A DNA stretch of 64,000 nt from Eutrophocola sp964629325. Lineage in GTDB: Bacteria; Pseudomonadota; Gammaproteobacteria; Pseudomonadales; Pseudohongiellaceae. The position numbers and the translations under genes were made by a program. Below the pieces are notes generated by a model. That model searched no databases. It saw only the letters and a list, made by a program, of their open reading frames with translations, and was not told the DNA's origin. Below are positions 17,284 through 24,620 of this stretch, one piece after another (the stretch's first letter is position 1; every line of letters begins with the position of its first letter). The stretch covers positions 47,794 to 111,793 of the forward strand of contig CAZVSC010000002.1 in NCBI GenBank assembly GCA_964629325.1. The letters are read 5' to 3'.

Positions 17284-17955
17284 TTAGAGCAGGGTGGGCC
17301 TGGGGTTGAAGTAATTCCTGCTCCCCTTGCGGGTCGTGAGGATGTAATCCAGCAACTGGTCGTAGTCCTCGTCGTTGTTGACCAGGTCGATCTCGGCGCT
17401 GTTCACTACCAGCAGTGTCGAGTCGTCATAGTAGTGAAAAAACTCGGTGTATGCATTACTGAGATTTTCCAGGTAGCGTTTTTCGATCAGTTGTTCCGAC
17501 TGGATGCCGCGCTTCTGGATGCGTTCGATCAGGACTTCCACGGGTGCCTGCAGGTATATGACAAGATCAGGCTGCGGGGCATCGATGGTCAGGTGTTCAT
17601 AGACGTTCTGGTACAGCTTGAATTCATCGGTATCCAGGTTCTGGCGGGCAAACAGGCGATCTTTCTCCATCAGGAAGTCGGCCACGCGAACCGGTTCGAA
17701 CATGTCGTCCTGGCGCAGGTCCTGTATCTGCTGGGCGCGTTGGAACAGGAAGAACAACTGCGTCGCCAACGCCATTTGGCGCGGGTCGCGGTAAAAGCGT
17801 TCAAGGAAGGGGTTGTCCTCGCTCTTCTCAAGCAGGATCTCGTAATTGAAGCTCTTGGCCAGGCGCTTGGCGAGGCTGGTCTTGCCAACACCTATAGGGC
17901 CTTCAACAGCGATATACCGCGGTATGGAGGAGGATTTGTTGATGTCTTGTGCCAC
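17284..17955 (-). CDS. Deoxynucleoside kinase family protein
   Basis: The 223-residue P-loop kinase has Walker A GPIGVGKT at 19-26, the family signature FYRDPRQMALATQLFFLF, the FLMEKDRLFARQNL lid region and an arginine-rich IQKRGIQSEQ segment. Relatives phosphorylate deoxyadenosine or deoxyguanosine. In many gammaproteobacteria such a gene sits between pcnB/folK and panB, as here. Its start is 58 bp from the pcnB stop, so it is probably co-transcribed with pcnB. Confidence 0.88.
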   Translation of the reverse strand: MAQDINKSSSIPRYIAVEGPIGVGKTSLAKRLAKSFNYEILLEKSEDNPFLERFYRDPRQMALATQLFFLFQRAQQIQDLRQDDMFEPVRVADFLMEKDRLFARQNLDTDEFKLYQNVYEHLTIDAPQPDLVIYLQAPVEVLIERIQKRGIQSEQLIEKRYLENLSNAYTEFFHYYDDSTLLVVNSAEIDLVNNDEDYDQLLDYILTTRKGSRNYFNPRPTLL

Positions 17956-18013
17956 TGGCTTGCCGCTGTATGGTGGAGTCGGGATGCAACGGACCGGCTG
18001 GCCAGGCCTGCCC

Positions 18014-19405
18014 TTATCCTGCGCTCCTGTTGTTTCGGGAAGATTTTACTCTGCGTTTGCCGGATTTTGAATGACGTCGCCCACCCCGGTTGGGGGACAG
18101 CATCTGGTCACGCTGGGTTTTATCGGCAGTCTGGAACTCCGTCCACCACGCGCCGAGTCCTTCCATGTCCTCGCCGGCCTGTTCGCGCAACAGGACGAAA
18201 TCGTAAGCGGCCCTGAAGCGCTTGTGGTTCATCAGTACATTGGCGCGTTTCCGGCGCGGCAGGCGCAACTGGAATTCCCAGATCTCCCGCATCGGGATGC
18301 TGAACCGCTTGGGTATCGATATGCGGCTCACCTGTTCACTGACCACATCCTGAGCGGCGTGGTGCATGGCGACCATAGGGGGCATATTTTCGTCCAGGTT
18401 CGCCCGGTACTGCCTGTCGAGGGCCGGCCACAGGATGGCGGCGAGCAGGAAAGCAGGTGTGACACTTTTCATGTCCTTGATGCGCTGGTCGGTGCTGGCG
18501 AATGCCAAGCGCAGTATGTTCTCCATCAGCCCGTTGTCATCCTGCAGGGCCTTGGCGGTGGAGGGGAACAGGTGCCTGAACACGTCATGCCGGCACAGGA
18601 GTTCATAACTTTCCAGGGAATTGCCGGTGAAAAACAGCTTCAATACTTCATCGAAAAGCCGGGCGGAGGGAATGGATTCCAGCATGTGTGCCAATGGTTG
18701 TATGGGCGCTTCCGTCTCTGGGGCAATGTCAAAGCCGAGTTTTGCCGACAGACGAACGGCACGGAGTATGCGTACGGGATCTTCACGGTAGCGCTGCTCC
18801 GGATCACCGATCATGCGCAGGCAGCGGTTGTCCAGGTCGGTTTTGCCATTGACATAGTCATGCACCTGGAAATTTTTTACGGTGTAGTAAAGCGCGTTGA
18901 CCGTGAAATCGCGGCGCACGACATCTTCTTCGAGGGTGCCATAGACGTTGTCCCTGAGAATCATGCCGCTCTGGGAATGGGCTGAATCGATATGCTTGAC
19001 GCTGCGGGCAAGACGTTCGCCCTGGATTTCCACGCTGTCGGTGTTGCTGGCCCGAAATGTCGAGACCTCGATGATTTCGCGCCCCATGGTCACATGCACA
19101 ATACGAAAACGGCGGCCGATGATGCGTGCATTGCGGAATTCGGCCTTGACCTGCTCCGGCGTGGCGTCCGTGGCCACATCGAAATCCTTGGGCTGCTTGC
19201 CCAACAACAGGTCCCTGACGGCACCGCCGACGATGAAAGCCTTGTACCCGGCATCATTGAGCGTGTAGAGCACACGCAGGCAGCCCGGGCTGATATGTTT
19301 GCGGGAAATGCAGTGCTGGTCGCGGTTGAGGATGACGGGGGTTAACAACGGAGCCTGGCAGGGGGATGCCGGGTGGTCGGGTGTGGAGGTGGGTTTTTGG
19401 CTCAA
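18014..19405 (-). CDS. pcnB: Poly(A) polymerase I
   Basis: The 463-residue class II nucleotidyltransferase shows GGAVRDLLLG and DFDVATDATPEQV (catalytic aspartates near residues 75-77), RIVHVTMGREIIEVSTFR, and the RRDFTVNALYY motif. A basic C-terminal tail (PNRGGRRHSKSGKRR) matches PcnB rather than CCA-adding enzymes. It adds 3' poly(A) tails that promote RNA decay. The Pseudomonas-like position after cbrB supports the call. The N-terminus to about residue 30 is variable, so the exact start is less certain. Confidence 0.94.
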   Translation of the reverse strand: MSQKPTSTPDHPASPCQAPLLTPVILNRDQHCISRKHISPGCLRVLYTLNDAGYKAFIVGGAVRDLLLGKQPKDFDVATDATPEQVKAEFRNARIIGRRFRIVHVTMGREIIEVSTFRASNTDSVEIQGERLARSVKHIDSAHSQSGMILRDNVYGTLEEDVVRRDFTVNALYYTVKNFQVHDYVNGKTDLDNRCLRMIGDPEQRYREDPVRILRAVRLSAKLGFDIAPETEAPIQPLAHMLESIPSARLFDEVLKLFFTGNSLESYELLCRHDVFRHLFPSTAKALQDDNGLMENILRLAFASTDQRIKDMKSVTPAFLLAAILWPALDRQYRANLDENMPPMVAMHHAAQDVVSEQVSRISIPKRFSIPMREIWEFQLRLPRRKRANVLMNHKRFRAAYDFVLLREQAGEDMEGLGAWWTEFQTADKTQRDQMLSPNRGGRRHSKSGKRRVKSSRNNRSAG

Positions 19406-19487
19406 AATTCTGACTCTGCTGGGGAAGCAGCCATTTTACACGGATAGGCGGTGGTCGGGTAATTGTCTGGAGGGATCAGGAGCCGTA

Positions 19488-19523
19488 CATATAAAGCCTT
19501 ACACCTAAAGCCTTACATATAAA
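19488..19523. repeat. Short direct repeat upstream of pcnB
   Basis: The element TAAAGCCTTACA occurs twice 14 bp apart (ATATAAAGCCTTAC then ACCTAAAGCCTTAC), followed by a third partial ATATAAAA. It lies between the candidate sRNA terminator and pcnB. Its role is unknown; it is AT-rich and could be part of the pcnB promoter region. Confidence 0.5.
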
Positions 19524-19552
19524 ACAGGGGAAGTGCTTGGCACTTCCCCTGT
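19519..19552 (-). terminator. Terminator hairpin of the candidate sRNA
   Basis: The 13-bp perfect stem ACAGGGGAAGTGC/GCACTTCCCCTGT (19524-19536 with 19540-19552) has a 3-base loop. On the - strand it is followed by TTTTATAT, so it reads as a terminator for leftward transcription coming from the cbrB side, well before pcnB. Confidence 0.7.
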
Positions 19553-19784
19553 CAATGAGGCGTTTCATTATTATTGTTGTAATTATTGCAGCTTCCATGT
19601 CTGCAGCAAGGCAGCCTATCTGGCTGCTGGAAAAGGGAATCGCCCTTACCTTAAATTTATTGACCCTACAGTTTACCCCCCGGATAGCTGCTGTTTGCCA
19701 GTTCTCTTTTTTTCCGGAGCCACAGCCAAAGACTGCTAACTTAAGTCAAGAAGCCCTGCTGTTATCATTATTGGATGCAGGTGC
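19519..19784 (-). ncRNA. Candidate CrcZ-like Hfq/Crc-titrating small RNA
   Basis: The 590-bp cbrB-pcnB gap has no convincing gene. In Pseudomonas the same gap encodes CrcZ, an sRNA whose AAnAAnAA motifs bind Hfq/Crc. On the - strand here the run AACAATAATAATGAAA (19578-19563) contains two overlapping exact AANAANAA matches just before the terminator. Further A-rich near-matches are AATAATGATAA (19772-19762) and AAAAAAAGAGAA (~19713-19702). Promoter and terminator define about 265 nt; the transcript could start earlier and reach about 475 nt. Pseudomonas CrcZ is about 400 nt. Homology is inferred from position and motifs, not alignment. Confidence 0.5.
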
Positions 19785-19790
19785 CGGGAA

Positions 19791-19820
19791 AATATAAGTC
19801 ACATCCCGGGTTATTTTCAA
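19791..19820 (-). promoter_or_regulatory. Sigma70-type promoter in the cbrB-pcnB gap
   Basis: On the - strand TTGAAA (-35, 19820-19815) and TATATT (-10, 19796-19791) are separated by 18 bp, each matching five of six consensus bases. Predicted start is near 19784. I searched the gap by eye for a sigma54 GG-N10-GC element and found only mis-spaced candidates (N8, N9). Confidence 0.5.
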
Positions 19821-19995
19821 AGACTTTTTACAATTATTTAACAATTGGTGATTCCGGCAGTTGGCAGATGCTGTTTGCACCAGGTGCCGATGGCGGCAAT
19901 GCTGTTTGTAAATGTAACCCGGAGTGCGAAAAAGGGTAACGGATTGGCTGATGTGTTCGCTTATGCCGGCCAGGCAGGTCATTGTGGCCGTCAGC

Positions 19996-21372
19996 TCAAC
20001 GTTGTTTCTTCTTGCGGGGAATATCGAAGCGCTGGCGACGCTCCCACAGACACTTGCGACTGATGCCGAGTTTCTTGGCGAGTTCTGTCTCATTCATCTG
20101 GTCCTGGTGTTCGAGAACGAAGCGCTGGAAATAATCCTTCAGTGAAAGATCCTTGTCCTGGCTGTCTTCCGGATTCTTTTCAGGCGCCTGGTTCTGCACC
20201 TGGTTCGACATGGAATCGATTTTCACCAGTTCCACGTCCAGCCCCAGCATGTCCATGGGTATGTCCTCGCCCTCCGTCATGATCACGGCACGCTCGATGG
20301 CATTCTCCAGTTCGCGCACATTACCGTGCCAGGGGTAGGTGGAGATGGCCTGGATGGCATCGGCACTGAATTTTTTCAGGGGCATGTCAAGGCGGTTGCA
20401 GCATATCTCCAGTTTCCTGTCCGCCAGTTCCAGGATGTCGGAGCCGCGTTCGCGCAGCGGCGGTATCTGCAGGGGCATCACGTTGATCCTGTAGAAAAGG
20501 TCTTCCCGAAAGCGGCCTTCACTGACCAGCTGCTTCAGGTCGCGGGCTGTAGCCGCTACCAGGCGGATATCCACCTTCTGGGATTGCACAGAACCGACTT
20601 TGCGTATCTCGTGCTCCTCTAGAACGCGCAGCAGCCGGGCCTGTGCATCCAGCGGCAATTCGCCGATTTCATCGAGAAAAAGGGTGCCATTGTTGGCAGA
20701 CTCCACCAGGCCGGTGCGGGTGGAATTGGCCCCGGGAAAGGCGCCCTTTTCGTGGCCGAACAATTCGGACTCGATGAGGTTTTCCGGTATGGCGGCGCAG
20801 TTGACGGATACCAGGCTGGCATCCTTGCGGGTGCTCGCTTCATGCAGAGCCCTGGCGACCAGTTCCTTTCCCGTGCCGGATTCTCCCTGTATCAGGACTG
20901 AAGAATTGGTCTGCGCGATCTTGCGAATGCGGCGGAACAATTCGCGCATTCCAGGACAGTGGCCGACCATCCCCCTGACTGGTTCTTCACTGGCGCGGGC
21001 ATCAGCATCCTCCCGGTTTTTCTCCTTGGCGTTGCTGTCCAGGAGACGATTGATGGCGGTGAGAATTTCCTCGGGATCCAGCGGAATGGACAGGTAGTTG
21101 ATGGCACCTATCTGCAGCGAGTCGATCGAATTTCGCAGGCTGGCATAGCTGGTGAGGATCAGCATCGGGGTGATGGTGCGCCGAAGCAGGGTGGTGCCGG
21201 GGTCGCCGGGAAGTCGCAGGTCCGCAATGATCACTGTGAACTTGTCGAGATCGAGACCAGCGGTGTCCTCCACCGAAGCGGATTCGGTCACTTCAAAGCC
21301 GTTTCGCTCCAGCAGGCGGCGCAGGGCCTTGCGGAGCTCCTTGTCGTCTTCAACTACCAGGATATGCTGCAT
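19996..21372 (-). CDS. cbrB: CbrB-type NtrC-family response regulator with altered receiver and GAFTGA loop
   Basis: The 458-residue protein has a receiver (1-115), an AAA+ sigma54-interaction domain (about 133-370) and a Fis-type HTH. The C-terminus, with LEHQDQMNETELAKKLGISR then KCLWERRQRFDIPRKK, and TSYASLR in the receiver match Pseudomonas CbrB from memory, as does the gluQ-cbrB-pcnB order. Phospho-acceptor D51 and acidic pair D9/D10 are present. The invariant receiver Lys is Ile96 (YLSIPLD, where CbrB has AKPFD). The GAFTGA loop reads GAFPGA (210-215), with Pro213. Walker A GESGTGKE (163-170) and Walker B LFLDEIGE are intact. cbrA is absent from the 222-bp gap to gluQ. Confidence 0.9.
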   Translation of the reverse strand: MQHILVVEDDKELRKALRRLLERNGFEVTESASVEDTAGLDLDKFTVIIADLRLPGDPGTTLLRRTITPMLILTSYASLRNSIDSLQIGAINYLSIPLDPEEILTAINRLLDSNAKEKNREDADARASEEPVRGMVGHCPGMRELFRRIRKIAQTNSSVLIQGESGTGKELVARALHEASTRKDASLVSVNCAAIPENLIESELFGHEKGAFPGANSTRTGLVESANNGTLFLDEIGELPLDAQARLLRVLEEHEIRKVGSVQSQKVDIRLVAATARDLKQLVSEGRFREDLFYRINVMPLQIPPLRERGSDILELADRKLEICCNRLDMPLKKFSADAIQAISTYPWHGNVRELENAIERAVIMTEGEDIPMDMLGLDVELVKIDSMSNQVQNQAPEKNPEDSQDKDLSLKDYFQRFVLEHQDQMNETELAKKLGISRKCLWERRQRFDIPRKKKQR

Positions 21373-21594
21373 GTGCTATTACGGGCGTTGTGAGGCCGGT
21401 GGCCGGATCCAGGCGCCTGCTATTGGGCAGGAAACCGCTATATCCGTCAAAAGTAACAAATAACATTGTTTCTTTTCTACACATTTTTCAGGAAATTTAT
21501 CCGTGCTGGGGCCGCAAATGCCTTTATTGCAGCGCAGCATGGCCATGGTAAGACCGTTGGCTGTGCTGCTACCAAACGTGACAGGGATGCCGGA

Positions 21595-22509
21595 TCAGAC
21601 CGGCTGGGTTTCAGGCAACACGGTGACGCCTGCCAGGCGCGAAGGGTCCCAGTGGCGGATTGCCCAGGCGAGGATATCCCCGGGGGCGGCGGCGGACAGG
21701 GCGGGGTCGGGATCCTGGCCAAGATAGGCGAGCGCAGCAAGCAGCAGTGGCGCCGGGTGAGTCGTGTCGATGGGAGCAGCCATGTGTTGCTTGCTCAGTT
21801 TCTGTCCATCCTGGTTAACTATGACGGGTATATGGGCGTAAGTGGCTGCAGGGCAGCCCAGCAGCTGCTGCAGGTAGCACTGGCGTGGCGTGGAATCCAT
21901 GAGGTCGATGCCGCGCACGATATCGGTGATGCCCTGGAAGGCATCATCGACTACGACTGCCAGCTGGTAGGCGAAAAATCCGTCCTTGCGGCGAATGATG
22001 AAATCCCCGACTTCCCGTGCCAGGTTTTGCTGCTGCCTGCCCTGGATACGGTCGTCGAATGCCAGGGTCATGTCGTTGACGCGGCAGCGCAGAGCCATAC
22101 CGGGCCTGTCTTCCAGGCTCCGGTCTCGGCATGTGCCTGGATAAATGCCGTCATGATCCTGTACTTGCTGACGGGAGCAGTCACAGGCGAAAACCAGGCC
22201 CTGGCTGGCCAGAGCCATGATGGCTTCCTGGTAGGCGGCATGGCGGGCGCTCTGGTAAAGCACGGGGCCGTCCCAGTGCAGGCCGAGGGCCTCGATTTGA
22301 AACAGAATCTGGTCGGCGGCTTCCGGGCTTTCCCTGGGCGGGTCGAGATCTTCCATGCGCATCAACCAGGTGCCGTCATTACTGCGGGCATCACACCAGG
22401 AGGCCAGTGCGGCAACGAGCGAGCCCATGTGCAGCGGGCCTGACGGAGATGGAGCGAAACGGCCGATGTACGGCTTGGGGGAGGTGTCGCCGGAAGCTTT
22501 AACAGTCAT
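21595..22509 (-). CDS. gluQ: Glutamyl-Q tRNA(Asp) synthetase
   Basis: The 304-residue truncated GluRS paralogue lacks the anticodon-binding domain. FAPSPSGPLHMGSL is the HIGH-like motif (18-31). The zinc site is visible as FACDCSRQQ and YPGTCR, and the KMSKS equivalent is QKLSKQ. It glutamylates queuosine in tRNA-Asp. Its position between dksA and cbrB is conserved in Pseudomonas. The 222-bp gap before cbrB holds no gene. Confidence 0.95.
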   Translation of the reverse strand: MTVKASGDTSPKPYIGRFAPSPSGPLHMGSLVAALASWCDARSNDGTWLMRMEDLDPPRESPEAADQILFQIEALGLHWDGPVLYQSARHAAYQEAIMALASQGLVFACDCSRQQVQDHDGIYPGTCRDRSLEDRPGMALRCRVNDMTLAFDDRIQGRQQQNLAREVGDFIIRRKDGFFAYQLAVVVDDAFQGITDIVRGIDLMDSTPRQCYLQQLLGCPAATYAHIPVIVNQDGQKLSKQHMAAPIDTTHPAPLLLAALAYLGQDPDPALSAAAPGDILAWAIRHWDPSRLAGVTVLPETQPV

Positions 22510-22574
22510 TGGCTAAAGCTCCCGGCCGTGTCCGGACGGTGGTGAAACGGGAAAACGGAAGCGAAGGAGCCCGC

Positions 22575-23405
22575 TCAGGCGCCCAGCTGCTTTTCCTTTA
22601 TTTCGTCCAGGGTTTTGCAATCGATGCATTTGTTGGCGGTTGGCCTGGCTTCCAGTCGGCGGATACCGATTTCGACACCGCAGGAATCACACCAGCCATA
22701 ATCATCGTTGGCGATCAGTTCGATCGTGCTGTCGATTTTCTTGATCAACCTGCGCTCGCGGTCGCGGGTGCGCAGTTCGATGCTGAATTCTTCCTCCAGG
22801 GTGGCGCGGTCTGCCGGGTCGGGCGGGTTCGCCGCCTCATCCTGCATGTGGTGCACGGTGCGGTCGACTTCTTCCATCAGGTTGTTGCGCCAACTGAGCA
22901 AAATATTCTTGAAATGCTCCTTCTGAGCTTCATTCATGTACTCCTCACCACGCTTGATCTTGTAAGGAGAGAAACCTCTGGCCTGCATATGTGAATCCGA
23001 TGCTTTGACTGCAGCTACGGCCGGGGTGGTGGCGGTAGCTTTAGCTGGGGTTTTGGATGATGCTTTTGTTACGGCTTTTTTTGCCTTGGGTGCCGCCTTG
23101 GCTTTTGGCGCCTTGGCTTGTTTCGCTTTCGGCGCAGCTTTGGCTTTTTTCACCTTGGCTTTTTTCGCTGTTGCCTTGGTCTTCGCTTTGACCTTGGCCT
23201 TCGCTTTCGCCTTGGGTTTGGTTTTGGCCTTGGCTTTCTTCGCCTTGGGACCTGCCTTTACCTTCGACCGGCTTGATGCCTTGGCCTTGACGGCAGCTTT
23301 TTTAGCCTTGGCTTTTGTCTTGGCTTGGACCTTGGTTTTGGCCCTTGTCTTCGCTTTGGCCTTGGCTTTCGCTTTGCTCTTCGGGGGGGATTTTCTGGTT
23401 GCCAT
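22575..23405 (-). CDS. dksA: RNA polymerase-binding factor DksA with a long Lys/Ala-rich N-terminal tail
   Basis: The C-terminal ~135 residues are standard DksA: FSPYKIKRGEEYMNEAQ, the coiled-coil tip PDPADRATLEEE (D-x-x-D-x-A), and a four-cysteine zinc finger CDSCG...CIDC. Ahead lies about 130 residues made almost only of Lys, Ala, Pro, Thr and Val in KAK/AKAK patterns, like histone H1 or AlgP-type tails. E. coli DksA is 151 residues; this is 276. DksA acts with ppGpp at the polymerase secondary channel. ATG 23405 is preferred to the TTG at 23417. The tail is encoded in frame with no stop. Confidence 0.93.
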   Translation of the reverse strand: MATRKSPPKSKAKAKAKAKTRAKTKVQAKTKAKAKKAAVKAKASSRSKVKAGPKAKKAKAKTKPKAKAKAKVKAKTKATAKKAKVKKAKAAPKAKQAKAPKAKAAPKAKKAVTKASSKTPAKATATTPAVAAVKASDSHMQARGFSPYKIKRGEEYMNEAQKEHFKNILLSWRNNLMEEVDRTVHHMQDEAANPPDPADRATLEEEFSIELRTRDRERRLIKKIDSTIELIANDDYGWCDSCGVEIGIRRLEARPTANKCIDCKTLDEIKEKQLGA

Positions 23406-23578
23406 TCCTGGTCTCAAAAACTAATCTTTAGAATTAAATGTAAAAATTACTTCAATTACAGGCTCGCCGTTTTGCGAGGCACGCTACGCTACCAGATTAT
23501 CAATTCCAGTTCCATAAAAAAACGTGATTTTTCCCGTCTTGCGCCTGTGCGCGGCACAATGCGAATGCTTTTCCAAAC

Positions 23579-24307
23579 ATGAAATTCAATCCACCATTTC
23601 AGACCGCTAAACTGCTGCGGCGATACAAGCGCTTCCTGGCGGATATTGAGCTGCCCGATGGCGGTGTCATGACGATCCATTGCCCGAACACGGGGTCGAT
23701 GATGCACTGCAAAGAGCCGGGCTCCCGTATCTGGTATTCGACGTCAGACAGCAAGACCCGAAAATACCCGCATACTTTCGAAGTGATCGAGGTGGCTGGT
23801 AAAAAACTGGCAGGCATCAATACGGGCAGGGCCAACGCCCTCGTGCGCGAGGCGGTAACGGAAAATGTGGTGCCGCTGCTGTCCGGCTACCGTCGCGTGC
23901 AGCAGGAGGTCAAATACGGCAGGGAAAACAGCCGCATAGATTTCCTCCTGCGTGAGCATCCCGGGCGCCCCGGCGAAGACTGCTATATCGAGGTCAAGAA
24001 CGTCACGCTGGGCGAGTCAGGTGGACTGGGGCTGTTCCCGGACGCAGTATCCACCCGCGGTACCAAGCATCTCCGCGAGCTGATGCATATCGCGGAACAA
24101 GGGGATCGCGCGGTGTTGTTTTTCTGTGTGCAGCATACCGGCATTGAGCGGGTGGAGCCGGCCGTTGCCATTGATCCCGACTACAGCGCGACGCTGGCGG
24201 AGGCTGCGGCAGCCGGCGTGGAACTGATGGCCTGGCGGGCGCGCATCGGCCCCAAAGAGATCAGGCTGGTCGAGGAGATTCCGGTAGTTCTGCCTCATCG
24301 ATCATGA
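23579..24307 (+). CDS. sfsA: Sugar fermentation stimulation protein homologue SfsA
   Basis: The 242-residue protein carries the SfsA signatures: AKLLRRYKRFLADIELPDG, CPNTGSMMHC, SRIDFLL and CYIEVKNVTL (nuclease-like core), then GLFPDAVSTRGTKHLRELM. It is transcribed away from dksA, a common arrangement. Its role is unclear; the fold has a PD-(D/E)xK-like centre and DNA binding has been reported for E. coli SfsA. Its last 47 bp overlap the converging Rieske gene. Confidence 0.94.
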   Translation: MKFNPPFQTAKLLRRYKRFLADIELPDGGVMTIHCPNTGSMMHCKEPGSRIWYSTSDSKTRKYPHTFEVIEVAGKKLAGINTGRANALVREAVTENVVPLLSGYRRVQQEVKYGRENSRIDFLLREHPGRPGEDCYIEVKNVTLGESGGLGLFPDAVSTRGTKHLRELMHIAEQGDRAVLFFCVQHTGIERVEPAVAIDPDYSATLAEAAAAGVELMAWRARIGPKEIRLVEEIPVVLPHRS

Positions 24308-24611
24308 GCATGCCATCCGCAACCTGGTAGCCCACTGACCACAGCGCGTCACCCAGGCAGGGACCCTGGATGCAATTGCCTGTATCGATCTCGAAAAAAG
24401 CACCGTGGTTGGCGCAGCGGATATAGAGCCCCTCTGAATCGAGAAAGCTGTCGGGCTCCCAGTCAAGGGCGATGCCCAGGTGCGGGCAGCGATTCAGGTA
24501 AATATAAATTTTGCTGTGATTCCTGACGGCGAACAGCCGTGTTCCCTGCAGGGTGAAACCCCGGGCACTGCCCTCGGGAATGTCATCAACATGGCACAGG
24601 GGGACGGCCAC
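24261..24611 (-). CDS. Stand-alone Rieske [2Fe-2S] protein
   Basis: The 116-residue protein has the Rieske ligands C42-P-H44 in RCPHLG and C66-A-N-H69 in CANHGAFF. It resembles small ferredoxin components of aromatic dioxygenases and NirD-like proteins, but no oxygenase or reductase is near. It starts at GTG 24611, 9 bp after the stop of the upstream PLP enzyme, without an obvious Shine-Dalgarno, so it is likely translated by coupling. The 3' end overlaps sfsA by 47 bp. Confidence 0.85.
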   Translation of the reverse strand: MAVPLCHVDDIPEGSARGFTLQGTRLFAVRNHSKIYIYLNRCPHLGIALDWEPDSFLDSEGLYIRCANHGAFFEIDTGNCIQGPCLGDALWSVGYQVADGMLMIDEAELPESPRPA

Positions 24612-24620
24612 GGGCGTGTA

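Noticed and set aside
19555..19797. 80-codon + strand frame in the cbrB-pcnB gap with a hydrophobic start
   Set aside because: No ribosome-binding site, AT-rich homopolymer-like codons, and better explained as antisense to the candidate sRNA and its A-rich motifs.
19850..20050. Sigma54 promoter for the candidate sRNA
   Set aside because: GG/GC pairs were found only at 8 or 9 bp spacing outside coding sequence; the one N10 match lies inside cbrB and has a poor -12 (CAGC).
21466..22443. 325-residue + strand frame across gluQ
   Set aside because: Antisense to gluQ with its HIGH and KMSKS motifs; composition is His/Gln/Ala-rich shadow sequence.
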